Source: Hordeum vulgare subsp. vulgare (Eukaryota; Streptophyta; Magnoliopsida; Poales; Poaceae). Taken from it: a stretch of DNA of 64,000 nt. Position numbers and translations under genes: made by a program. Location of the stretch: assembly GCF_904849725.1 (NCBI RefSeq), contig NC_058520.1, positions 318,753,186-318,817,185 on the forward strand, given 5' to 3'. Below the pieces are notes generated by a model. The model was not told the origin of the DNA. It made no database searches and saw only the letters and a program-made list of their open reading frames with translations. Position 1 is the first letter of the stretch; each line of letters opens with the position of its first letter. This document shows positions 8,421 through 20,552 of this stretch, in pieces.

Positions 8421-11400
8421 TGTCACATCCCTAGTTACCCCTTTGATGAATAGCAAGGTTGTGCTCATATCTTCATTCTTGCATTAGAAGTGAAATGGAA
8501 AAACAAGAGAAAAACCCTAGCAACTCTATATGCAAAACAATTCAAAGTGGTGACAAATCAATGAACCCAAAATGGCCTCCATAAAAGTCCATCATTTTTG
8601 ATAGATCTTGCAAAACACAATTCAAGATTGGTTTTCTTTTTAAAAATAATTTTTGCATTTTATTTTTAAACTCAAAAGCAACTGAAATCAATTAATTAAT
8701 TGATTTCAAATACTTCCTAGTTTTATAAAATGTTGAAAACTTCACATGGGGTTGGAAATATTCCAAATAACACCCAGAGTTGTTTAGCTATTTTCTTTGG
8801 TTTAGTTGGAGCCAAAACAAACAAAAAATTGTTAGAAATAAAAAAACAGAAAAGAATAGAAGAAAAAAAGAAAACCTTACCTGTCGCCTGGCCCAGCCCA
8901 CCAAGGGCTCAGGCGTCTTCTTCCTCCTGCCAGAAGGCAGAGGAGAAGCTCGCGACGGCGCATGGCCAGGGGCTCCACGGCACATGCGTGCCTGGCTCCC
9001 CGCCGCCCTGGTGAGTGGGATAAGGTCGGGAGAGTCGTCTCCATCGAGCCCCTCCCTCTCTCTCTTCCTTATCTCTCCCCCTCTGCCTTTCTTCCTCCCG
9101 CCATGGCCGAGCTCGGCTCGAGCTCACCGGCACCTCTCCGGCCTCCCCTTGCCTCTCGGAGGAGCTCAGAAGGACCGCCTCGACGCCTTGCTCCTCCTCG
9201 TCAACGGAATCAAGCCAGGAGGCCCCCTATCATCGCCATCGTCACCATCTTCCCCATCTCCGGCTGTTGGTCGCCGCCGTCGATCTGCTGCCATCGAGCC
9301 CCTCCGACCACCCCGTCTCTTCAAAGGGATCCGCCGTGAGCTTCTGAATCCATTCCCCCTCTTCCCGATGCCATTCCCCTCCTCTAACCCCGTTAGCCGC
9401 CGGAGCCCGAAGGTCCTCGTCGCCGGCCATGTCGTTGCCACCGCTGTGGTACCCCATTCGCGAGACCGAGCTCAGAAATGAGCTCCTGGAGCTCTGTACA
9501 TGCCGTAGAACCCCTCTCCTAGCTCGCTAGTGTCCCGCAACCCCACTCCCGACGACGCCCGAGCCGCAGCTGCCGCTGACCTCATCGCCGGCGTGGATTC
9601 TGACGACCATTCCCCCTAACCCCGTTAGCCGCCGGAGCCCGAAGGTCCTCGTCGCCGGCCATGTCGTTATCGTCGCTGTGGTACCCCGTTCGCGAGGCCG
9701 AGCTCAGAAATGAGCTCCTGGAGCTCTGTAGATGCCGTAGAGCCCCTCTCCCAGCTCGCTAGTGTCCTGCAACCCCACTCCCGGCGATGCCCGAGCCGCA
9801 GCCGCCGCTGACCTCGTCACCGGCTGGACTCCGGCGAACATTTGGTCCAACTCCTCCCCCTCTCGATGCGGTGGAGCCTGGCTTCACCCCAATGCCTTCA
9901 GCGCATCTAACCGAGCCCCGTAGGCCATTTTATAGCATCTCCGGCGAGCCTCCGCCGAGCCCGTGGTTGCCGCCGGCCAGGCTCCGGTAGCCCCTGACGT
10001 GGCCAGTCAGTAGCCAGTACTAACCCCCCTCCCCAGAGCCACTGACAGAGGGCCCCACGCGTGGGTCAAACCCCACTTAGTGCGGGTCAACCCGGGATTA
10101 GCCCCTGGTCACTAACCATTGGACCCCACTAGTCAGGTTTGACCTGACCCAGGCCAGTTGACTGCTGACGCAGTAATAGATTTTCTAATTATTCTAATTC
10201 CAGTAAATGCTGAAAACTTCTAAAAATCATATAAAATAATCTGTAAGTCCAATGAAAATAATTTATATATGAAAAATGATCATAAAAATCCAAAGAATCT
10301 GAATATGGCATTCTCATGCATGTTTGAAAATTTTATCATCACCAAATAGGCAAAATGGTGTATAGGATAAATTTCATATTTAGTCTGGAGATGGAATTTG
10401 ATACTTATTTGAATTCCACTTCAATTGTTATAACCAAACATTGGTCAATGCAAATGAGTACCTCAAAATACTAACCCCATGCATGTTGGAACAATTTGCT
10501 ATGAGCATCAGGTCGAATCATACTCTCTCGCTCATGCTCTCTTTTACTGCATTAGGACAAACACGATTCAACTATACATGTTATCGGTAGTTGAACCCAT
10601 TCCTCTGCATGACCTCATTTTGTCACAGTAAATAGTTGAAACCACTGAGCATGAGTAGCAACTGCTTGAGCCTTGTTGTGCTTACTCATACATGCTTGCT
10701 TACAATGCCTGCTATGCTCAGAGTCGTGTTGGGTCTGATTCCTCTGGATGATGAATCGGAATGGTTGTGTGCATGTCCTACAGTGTGAGAGTAAAGGTGT
10801 GAATCTGATTTGGTAAAGGTAGAGATGAGAGGCCATGTAGGAGTACATGGCGGGTTGTCTCATTGGGACCGTCCTTAAAAACTGAGTTATGTGTGTGTTA
10901 TCCAAGACAAGATACTACCACACATTGGGATACTTAATTGACCCTCTCGTCTTATTAATCGCCTAGATCTCTGTCCAGCAGTTTTTATTAGTTTCTGGTG
11001 TTTGTAGGAAAAGTGTTGGCTGCCGTGTTTAGCTCTGCCCGACGGGGTAGGCTTCACTACGGTAGATACATAGTGGCACGGTGTACCAAGTGGCACCCGG
11101 ATGGTGGGCTTGGGAACCCTGCGCACATTGTTTGGGGACGTAGAGGAAACCTCGGCCGGACTTCCTTGCGAGTTCAGTCTCAAATAGGTGATAAACCTGG
11201 ACTAGGGTCTTGTGTGGTTAACGGGCGTGGCCGACACCCACGCCAGTGCTTCCGCTTGAAGGTTGCCGAGATGCATGACGTGCACATGGTGATAAGTGGT
11301 GGGAGCGTGTGTGAAGAGGTATACCCCTGCAGGGTGATTTAATCTGTTCAAATAGCCGCGTCCTCGAATATGGATTACTTGGAAGCATTACGTGGTACAT

Positions 11401-12523
11401 AGACAATTTAAACGGATACTCTAAAACATGCAAGATAAGTGTGAGTGCTATGGAAGGCCTTCTCGTAGGGAGATGAGAGTGGATCCATAGTGGTGTATTA
11501 CATTGGTGAAATGTGGACTCGTCTGCGCTATCCCACCTCAAAGAAAGAACTTGTAGTCGTAGTACATGTTAACCAGGAGTCAAAGCTGGCTTGCTGCAAT
11601 CAAACCCCAAAATCCTTTCATTGAAACATGATGCATATGTAAATAGTTCTGATGTAAGTCTTGTTGAGTACCTTTGTACTAACGGTTGCTTTATTTATGT
11701 TTTTGCAGAGAATACTTAGACTCATTAAAAGGTTCTACGCGATGTGTTTGATGTTGGCCGGAATAGCTTGGGAATCCCAGACAGATGTCTGGCTCCTTTG
11801 GTAGGGTCGTAGTAGCTTTGGAGGCTCTTCTAGCCACTTTTAGTAGATGTCTGTACCCAGACATGAATTTCTTCCGCTTGTTGTTTGTCTGACTTGAGTG
11901 TCGGGTCATGTGACCCCTGTTTGTAATATCATACTATGTTGACTCTTATGAGTCTTTAATAAAAGCTTGAGTCATAGAGTTATGTTGTGATGGCATGTTG
12001 TATCTACACGTATCGTGCATATTGTGTCTATGTTATGAAATGCATTATATGTGTGGGATTCGACACCTAGTTGTGTGCCTTTAGTAGTACTCTTTACAGG
12101 GAAATGCCACTTTGTGTTTCCATCAGGCCTTGGTAGCTTGCTACCGCTCGGAACACATTGATTGAACGACATGTATCCTTCTTTGGTGTTGTGTCTGTCC
12201 CCTCTGGGAAATGTCACGCGGTGTAATGGAGTCCTTGTAGCTTGCTACGACTCATCTACACACGCTGATGACCGACATCTGCTTTGCTGGGTTATGTATG
12301 CCTGTCCCTGTACGGATGTACCGCTTGGGTTTATAACTAGTCATGTCGACCAGGGTTCTTGTCGTTTGAACGCTAGCGACACATTCATGTACGTGAGCCA
12401 AAAGACGCAAACGGTCCCGGCCAAGGTAAGGTGGCAGCCGTCGAGTTTACCGTGCGTGAGGCTGCAAAGTGATGTGATGTGTTACAGGCTGGGTTCTTAT
12501 GACCTAGGATTGGGGTCCCGACA
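8421..12523 (+). repeat. Left LTR of the LARD-like element, 4103 bp
   Basis: Matches the right LTR end to end: in the first 215 bp or so I count about six mismatches. Two large differences exist. This copy has a tandem duplication of about 232 bp (units from 9384 and 9616, both starting CTAACCCCGTTAGCCGCCGG), and it lacks about 300 bp that the right LTR has at 18178-18477. The GC-rich part 8880-9990 holds open frames of up to 233 codons. They are not conserved in frame between the LTRs and show no domain, so I do not call genes. Confidence 0.92.
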
Positions 12524-12545
12524 GCTTCGGTATCAGAGCTTGACT
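12524..12545 (+). promoter_or_regulatory. Primer binding site, initiator-Met type
   Basis: CGGTATCAGAGC at 12529-12540, five bases behind the LTR end, differs by one base from TGGTATCAGAGC, the complement of the 3' end of plant initiator methionine tRNA. This supports the left LTR as the 5' LTR and plus orientation. Confidence 0.75.
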
Positions 12546-15500
12546 GCCTGTAGGATAACCAAGCCAAACTGGTCGATGTTGAGTCTAGCAACTCTTTAGT
12601 TATATAAGGGAATTGTTTGTGGAAGGTAACGTAAGGCTCTTTTACTCGTTTCCTTGTGTCATTTTTATTCTGAGTCACCCTCTTCTTTATTCTACAGGAT
12701 TTAAGAATTAGGCTTTCTCATCTATTCATTAGGATGACGAGTTACTATGCTGGAGACTTATAGAAAAGTTGTTGTCTTCCTGGATTAGTGTCTTCGTAAG
12801 AATTCATTGTTATAATGTCAGTTTTCTTGCAGGTTGCCTCATATTGCATGCCCGTACAACCGTTATGTTGTCCGAGTTTTCCAAAGTTCCCTAATAGTAT
12901 GATGCGATTGCAAATTTCTTCCTCTTTTCCCAATGTCTTTTGGCCGGACAAAGCACACTAATAATTGTGTTGAGGTACTCTACTACCTCGACGTTTTGTT
13001 GAAGTATTAGGAAAACATGTTACTCCGAAAACTACCCAATAGTCTAGATGTGTGCTATGGCTTCCAGTGCGATAATTCTGGCCATCATTTTAGAAAAACA
13101 TCTCGTGATGTTATTTAGTTCTTAGGTATTCTATTTCTGGGTCTTTGAATCCAAGGATCATTCTTCTCATCTCTGTTGATAGTGTTGCTAGTTTCTTTAG
13201 AATGATTAGTAACCTTGTTGTAGCTCCCAAGGTTCATGGTATATCATTCTTCCAACACCATGAATCATCTTTGGCAGAAGTTCTCCATGAATTAAAGATC
13301 ATAACAAGAGTGCTCGTGATGAGTTCTCTACTCCATATTGTGATTCTGCCTACTCTGCCTTCTGCATGGGTTATCTGGAAAAATTATGTTGAATTCGTTC
13401 GACATTCTACTCCATCCATCCATAACTCAAGAAATCATGTGCTCTTGAGTTGGCCCTATCTAGTGTATTTTGACCTTCATCATTGAAGGGATACTCAAGA
13501 GTAGCTGTGCATTCATGTCATTAATGTCTTTTATTTCATGGTTTGTCAAGTTGTTCTATTCTCGAATGACTGGGAGAAGCAAACTCCAGTACCTCATCCA
13601 TTTCTTGTATTGGGTCAAAGTAGTTGTATTCCGTAGATCGAAATGCTAAACCAGCTTTTGTTCTGTTCTATCTTGGACTATTACCCTCTTTTTGTCAAGA
13701 GTGTGGTGAGAATTGCACCATCTCCTAGGAACTCTTGATGTAGTGATACTTCTCGCTATCATTCTTCATCCCTCGGTTTTCGTGTTGGTTGTAACCGGAA
13801 TATCGACAAGTGAACCATGATGTGTGAAATCAATACTCCTAGCAATGCCATTGTTTAGTAGTTAATGGACAATAAATTCACTCTTATGGTGATGATGATT
13901 GACTCGTCATCCTAAGATTGACCGTGCTACCTAGTCCATGTTTCATGGTGCACTTTTCGATCAATGAGTTAGGATTTTTTCAATCCCTCGTTCTATTGAT
14001 CAGATGATCTTTCCCTGGAGAGCAATATTGTTCCTGAACTTAATAACATATCGGTGGTTCGTGATTTTCCGAATATCTTCTCGGAAGTATTGCCAAGTTG
14101 TTTCCTGACTGTTATGATAGAGCTCGTGATCAAGTTAGTTTTTCTATAAACCAACCCCTTCTCCAAGAATCCGTATTGGATACCCCGAGCTAGTTGGTTA
14201 AGCTAAACAACAACTTGGAGAGTTGGAAGATAAAAGCTTCGCCTAAACTTAGCTCATTTAAAAGGGATATCTTTCTTGTTGTGTGAGTCTAAAGAAAATG
14301 ATATTTTCATTGGTTGATTCGTGTGATCAATTGGTGCATATATTATCTTGTTCAATTTTGATTTGTGTATGGGCTATTGTCAAATCAAACTCAGAACCAA
14401 AGATTTTCGTAACGGTGTCTTACTCAGGGTTTTCCTTGAGCCTACACTATTATATTCTTTTACCTGACCAATGTTATTATATTGCTCACATAGTTGTGGA
14501 ATTCCATCTATATGGATATTTTGACGAACTGTTGTTGAGCCCATTAGCAACACCTTTGTCTTCTCCATAACTATTGTTGGACATTAAGTTAGTGTTGGAA
14601 ACTTTTATCACATTGTCTTCATGTCTATTCATGAAGTACATGTTAGGTGTAAGAAGTTACTTCCTCTAATTCTTGTGCATCTGATGCAAGTTGCCGCAGT
14701 GAATTCGAGAAAAGTTAATTTGTTATCTTCAGAATCATCCCAAATCAGTCATGCATGTGCGAAGTATGTTGTGGTTTGATAGCTTTGCAACATCTCTCTC
14801 CATATGTATTTCCTAGGACACCAAGACACTGATTGATCTGTTCAAGGAACAGAAGTTAAGTGTCATTCCTGAAGGTACAAGACGGAGTTGCACATGGCTT
14901 CGATATCCGCAATGATGGTTCCCAAATCAGAACTCAGTAGTGTTTTGTTGTAAGATTTATATGTGTTCACAGTTGTCTTGGACAGTGTGATCACGTGGGT
15001 CTTGCAATGCAGCTCATGTTTTGGAGTTGTCTTCCGTAGTTCATTTTCTGAGAATCTCACAACGTTATCTCGTCGATTTGTGTTGCAAACCATGTTTTAG
15101 GACATGCTGAGTCTGAAGCATCGCGTCACCAACCGGAGCTGAATCTCGGGCAGTTATAATGGTTCAAACTTTCCCCAAGAATTATAATATTCGTCTCTAT
15201 GTAACCCGGTAAAGTGATGTGGTGGCTAACACACCTAGCCAGAAGATTTGATATTATATCTTGTATCAGCAATCTTAGCCATTTTTCGTGAGGTTTTTGT
15301 ATGACCTATTTTATAAGTTGTTCCTCATGGATTCCCTTTAAGCCCTGAAGTCCGACCTATATTTGATGTGCTAGATATAAAGCATGACCTATAATTGGGT
15401 TGTGCTAGTACATCAAGGAGAACATTAGAAGCGAAGTGCTAAATGTCTCTCGGTCGATCAACCAGATTTCGTTTCCTTGGCACACCTAATGTGAAATCTG

Positions 15501-16284
15501 AGGAAGTGTTGTCTTCCTTTTTATCTGCATTCTCCATCACTGTTCATCATGGTAGTATGTTGTGTCGCCAGGATCCTTGGCACGGATTTTGGTAAACCTT
15601 GATGAATATGGAAATGCCCAAGTTCTTGAGAGCACCTCAAACACTAGGTTATATCCTCGGTAATAATTGGATTGTGCCTTCTGTTTGCCGAGTTGTTCAA
15701 TAACTCTAGTTTCTTTCCAACCTGAGTATGCCATTCTTTCAACTTCCTTGAAACAATCATTTGTGAATTGTCTTCCCTGGTGGGAAGAGTTTCAATGATC
15801 TTAGGATCAAAAGTAATTCTTTTTGCCACTTAAGGGGAATAACTCTAAGAGTCACCTTCCTAAGGTGCCCCGTTGTGGTATGAAGGGTAACTTAATCGTC
15901 GCTACTTTGAAACCTCGCCACCATCTGATTTAAGCATGGATTCGTTGCCTACCAATCGCACCTCTATTATATGTCTCATTTTATCATCCGTGTTTTGGTA
16001 TTGTGTCTCAGCTCAAGGGATGTTCCTTTGTCTCATTCTATGAGTTGATCTTGAGTTGCTCGATCTTTGAGGAGATCAAATCTTGTAGAGTCTTCCTATT
16101 CTTTTGTCGTCGAGCTAGATGAAGACCTCAAAGACAAAGATGTCAACATCAACATGCTGCGATGACTCAATATCCCCGAGAGGAGAAAACGGATCCTGAA
16201 GATTGTGATAGTGTAGTGTCCCCTCTCCCTCTTCCCGACTACGCTTGAATCTCGGGACGAGATTCTTGTTTAGTGGGGGTGAGT
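12546..16284 (+). pseudogene. Decayed Gypsy internal region (no intact gag-pol)
   Basis: No frame is open for long, but pieces of Gypsy pol can be read on the plus strand. VVRDFPNIFSEVLP at about 14054-14095 matches the segment before reverse transcriptase (usual form VVREFPDVFPEELP). GYCQIKLRTKDF at about 14370-14405 matches the GYHQIK block of the polymerase, though it is followed by frame damage. The 3' end reads through TTGAATCTCGGGACGAGATTC (16249-16269 region), a string often seen ahead of the purine tract in grass Gypsy elements. Stops are dense. The region 12600-13900 shows nothing I can name. This is a relic that could only have moved with proteins from elsewhere. Confidence 0.65.
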
Positions 16285-19200
16285 TGTCACATCCCTAGTT
16301 ACCCTTTTGATGAATAGCAAGGTTGTGCTCATATCTTCATTCTTGCATTAGAAGTGAAATGGAAAAACAAGAGAAAAACCCTAGCAACTCTATATGCAAA
16401 ACAATTCAAAGTGGTGACAAATCACTGAACCCAAAATGGCCTCCATGAAAGTCCATCATTTTTGATAAATCTTGGAAAACACAATTCAGGATTGGTTTTC
16501 TTTTTAAAAACACTTTTGGCATTTTATTTTAAACTCAAAAGCCACTGAAATCAATTAATTAATTGATTTCAAATACTTCCTAGTTTTATAAAATGTTGAA
16601 AACTTCACATGGGCTTGGAAATATTACAAATAACACCCCAGAGTTGTTTAGCTATTTTCTTTGGTTTAGTTGGAGCCAAAACAAATAAAACAAATGTTAG
16701 AAATAACAAAACAGAAAATAATAGAAGAAAAAAAAAGAAAACCTTGGCTGTCGCCTGGCCCAGCCCACCAAGGGCTCAGGCGTCTTCTTCGTCCTGCCAG
16801 AAGGCAGAGGAGAAGCTCGCCATGGCGCATGGCCAGGGGCTCCACGCCACCTGCCTGCCTGGCTCCCCGCCGCCCTGGTGAGTGGGATAACGTCGAGAGA
16901 GCCATCTCCATCGAGCCCCTCCCTCTCTCTCTTCCTTATCTCTCCCCCTGTGCCCTTCTTCCTCCCGCCATGGCCGAGCTCGGCTCGAGCTCACCGGCAC
17001 CTCTCCGGCCTCCCCTCGCCTCTCTGAGGAGCTCAGAAGGACCGCCTCGACCCCCTGCTCCTCCTCATCAACGAAATCAAGCCCGCAGGCCCCCTGTCAT
17101 CGCCGTCGTCAGCATCTTCAACATCTCCGGCCGTCGGTCGCCACCGTTGATCTGCTGCCATCGAGCCCCTCCGACCACCCCGTCTCCTCAAAGGGATCCG
17201 TCGTGAGCTTCTGAATCCATTCCCCCTCTTCACGATGCCATTCCCCTCCTCTAACCCTGTTAGCCGCCGGAGCCCGAAGGTCCTCGTCGCCAGCCATGTC
17301 ATTGTCGTCGTTGTGGTACCCCATTCGCGAGATCGAGCTCCGAAATGAGCTCCTGGAGCTCTGTAGATGCCGTAGAGCCCCACTCCTAGCTCGCTAGTGT
17401 CCCGCAACCCCACTCCCGACGATGCCCGAGCCGCAGCCGCCGCTGACCTCGTCGCCGGGGTGGATTCTGATGACCATTTGCTCCAACTCCTCCCCTCTCA
17501 ACGCGGTACAGCCTGGGCTTCACCCCAATGCCTTCAACGCATCTAATGAGCCCCGTAGGCCATTTTAGAGCATCGCCGGCGAGCCTCCGCCGCGCCCGTG
17601 GTTGCCGCCGGCCAGGCTCCTGTAGCCCCTGACGTGGCCAGTCATTAGCCAGTACTACCCCCCCCCCCCAGAGCCACTGACGGAGGGCCCCACGCGTGGG
17701 TCAAACCCCACTTAGTGCGAGTCAACCCGGGATTAGCTCCTGGTCACTGATGAGTGGACCCCACTGGTCAGGTTTGACCTGACCCAGGCCAGTTGACTGC
17801 TCACGCAATGCTGACGCACTGCTGGCGAAGTAATAGCTTTTCTGATTACTTTAATTCCTGAAAATGCTGAAAACTTCTAAAAATCATATAAAATAATCTG
17901 TAAGTCCAATGAAAATAATTCATATATGAAAAATGATCAGAAAGATCGAAAGAATCTGAATATGGCATTCTCATGCATGTTTCAAAAAGTTATCATCACC
18001 AAATAGGCAAAATGGTGTATAGGATAAATTTCATATTTAGTTTGGACATGGAATTTGATACTTATTTGAATTCCACTTCAATTGTTATGACCAAACATTG
18101 CTCAATGCAAATCAGTACCTCAAAATACTAACCCAATGCATGTTGGAACAATTTGTTATGAGCATCAGGTCCAATCAATTATAAGGGTATATGGAAAAAT
18201 ACCGGCTTGAAGTGATGTTTGAATCCTAATTCAAACCAACTTCAACTTATGAAATGATAGCCACATTAGCCCTGCCACCTTTCATTTCATGTCTTGAGCA
18301 TGCATCATAGTGCTGCATTTCCGTGAAGTAATTGTTGTTCTTTCTTGTTTGCCGGTGTTGTTCCCTCTCTGTAAACGATGTTTCCGATGATGTGATCGTT
18401 GACATTGATGAAGACTCATTGCTATCTTCAGACGTGTCAGGCAAGCAAACCCCTTTGAGCATATTGAAATAAACCCACTCTCTCGCTCCTGCTCTCTTTT
18501 ACTGCATTAGGACAAACACGATTCAACTCTACATGTTATCGGTAGTTGAACCCATTCCTCTGCATGACCTCATTTTTTCACAGTAAATAGTTGAAACCAC
18601 TAAGCATGAGTAGAAACTGCTTGAGCCTTGTTGTGTTTACTCATCCATGCTTGCTTACAATGCCTGCTATGCTTAGAGTCGTGTTGGGTCTGATTCTTCT
18701 GGATGATGAATCAGAATGGTTGTGTGCATGTCCTACAATGTGACAGTAAAGGTGTGAATCTGATTTGTTAAAGGTAGCGATGAGAGGCCATGTAGGAGTA
18801 CATGGCGGGTTGTCTCATTGGGACCGTCCTTAAGAACTGAGTTCTGTGTGTGTTATCCAAGACAAGATAGTACCACACATTGGGATACTTAATTGACCCT
18901 CTCGTCTTATTAATCGCCTAGATCTCTCTCCAAGAGTTGCAATTAGTTTCTGGTGTTTGTAGGAAAAGTGTTGGCGACCGTGTTTAGCTCTGCCCGACAG
19001 GATAGGATTCACTACGGTAGATACACCGTGGCACGCTGTCCCAAGTGGCACTCGGATGGTGGGCTTGGGAACCCTGCACACATCGTTTGGGGCCGTAGAG
19101 GAAACCTTGGCCGGACTTCCTTGCGGGTTCAGTCTCAAATAGACGATAAACCTGGACTATGGTCTTGTGTGGTTAACGGTCGTGGCCGGCACCCACGCTA

Positions 19201-20479
19201 GTGCTTCCGCTTGAAGGTTGCCGAGATGCATGACGTGCACATGGTGATAAGTGGTGGGAGCGTGTGTGAAGAGGTATACCCCCGCATGGTGATTTAATCT
19301 GTTCGAATAGCCGCGTCCTCGGATATGGACTACTTGGAAGCATTACGTGGTACATAGACAATTTAAACGGATACTCTAAAACATGCAAGATAAGTGTGAG
19401 TGATATGGAAGGCCTTCTCGTAGGGATACGAGAGTGGATCCATAGTGGTGTATTGCATTGGTGAATATGTGGACTCGTGTGCGCTATCCCACCTCAAAGA
19501 AAGAACTTGTAGTCGTAGTACATGTTAGCCAAGAGTCAAAGTTGGCTTGCTGCAATCAAACCCCAAAATCCTTTCATTGAAACATGATGCAGATGTAGAT
19601 AGTTCTGATGTAAGCTTTGATGAGTACCTTTGTACTCACGGTTGCTTTATCTATGTTTTTGCAGAGAAGACTTAGACTCATTAAAAGGTTCTACGCGATG
19701 TGTTCGATGTTGACCGCAATAGCTTGGGAATCCCAGACAGTGGTCTGGCTCCTTTGGTAGGGTCGTAGTAGCTTTTCAGGCTCTTCTAGCCACTTTTAGT
19801 AGATGTCTGTACCCAGACATAAATTGCTTCCGCTTGTTGTTTGTATGACTTGAGTGTCGGGTCATGTGACCCCTGTTTGTAATATCATACTATGTTGACT
19901 TTTATGAGTCTTTAATAAAAGCTTGAGTCGTAGTGTTATGTTGTGACGCCGTGTTGTATCTACATATATCATGCATATTGTGTGTATGTTATGAAATGCA
20001 TTATATGTGTGGGATTCGACACCTAGTTGTGTGCCTTTAGTAGTACTCTTTACAGGGAAATGCCTCTTTGTGTTTCCATGGGGCCTTGGTAGCTTGCTAC
20101 CGCTCGGAACACATTGATTGACCGGCTTGTATCCTTCTTTGCTACTGTGTCTGTCCCCTCAGGGAAATGTCACGCGGTGTAATGGAGTCCTTGTAGCTTG
20201 CTACGACTCGTCTACACACGCTGATGTCCGACACCTGCTTTGCTGGGTTATGTATGCATGTCCCTGTACGGATGTACCGCTTGGTTTTATAACTAGTCAT
20301 GTCGACTCGGGTTCTTGTCGTTTTAACGCTAGCGACGCATTCATATACGTGATACAAAAGATGCAAACGGTCCCGGCCAATGTAAGGTGGCAGCCGTGGA
20401 GTTTACCGTGCGTGCGGCCGCAAAGTGATGTGATGTGTTATAGGCTGGGTTCTTATGACCTAGGATCGGGGTCCCGACA
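16285..20479 (+). repeat. Right LTR of the LARD-like element, 4195 bp
   Basis: Starts TGTCACATCCCTAG and ends GTCCCGACA. It keeps a segment 18178-18477 that the left LTR lacks, and lacks the 232 bp duplication found there. An open frame on the minus strand at 18247-18462 falls in that extra segment and has no recognisable domain. The termini fit the left LTR exactly. Confidence 0.92.
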
Positions 20480-20484
20480 TAAGG
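20480..20484. repeat. Target site duplication TAAGG, right copy
   Basis: Exact copy of 8416-8420, directly behind the right LTR. Removing 8421-20484 restores a continuous intron of element B that runs from the donor at 8401 to the acceptor at 20551-20552. Confidence 0.95.
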
Positions 20485-20552
20485 CCTTGTACGTAGTTTT
20501 CTTTATTTGATTCATAGGTGTAGCGCTCAAAATTATTTCTAATAACTGATAG

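Larger units (their letters stand above)
8421..20479 (+). mobile_element. LARD-like Gypsy LTR retrotransposon, 12.06 kb
   Basis: Two direct LTRs (8421-12523 and 16285-20479) start TGTCACATCC and end GGGGTCCCGACA, with TAAGG duplicated on both sides. After the left LTR comes CGGTATCAGAGC (12529-12540), close to the initiator-Met tRNA primer site TGGTATCAGAGC. Before the right LTR comes a G-rich purine run (about 16272-16284). The internal 3.76 kb has no long open frame but retains decayed Gypsy pol traces. Very long LTRs plus a non-coding interior fit the large retrotransposon derivative (LARD) architecture known from Triticeae, such as Sukkula. I do not claim the family name. Orientation is plus. 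It sits in an intron of B's second gene. Confidence 0.9.

Noticed and set aside
8780..9481. Open frame of 233 codons and overlapping frames on both strands in the GC-rich part of the LARD-like LTR
   Set aside because: The matching part of the right LTR (16609-17206) has a different set of frames, no domain is visible, and the region is an LTR. Composition explains it.
8421..20479. The two 4 kb copies could be read as a segmental duplication
   Set aside because: TG/CA ends, primer site, purine tract and the TAAGG duplication show that they are LTRs of one retrotransposon.
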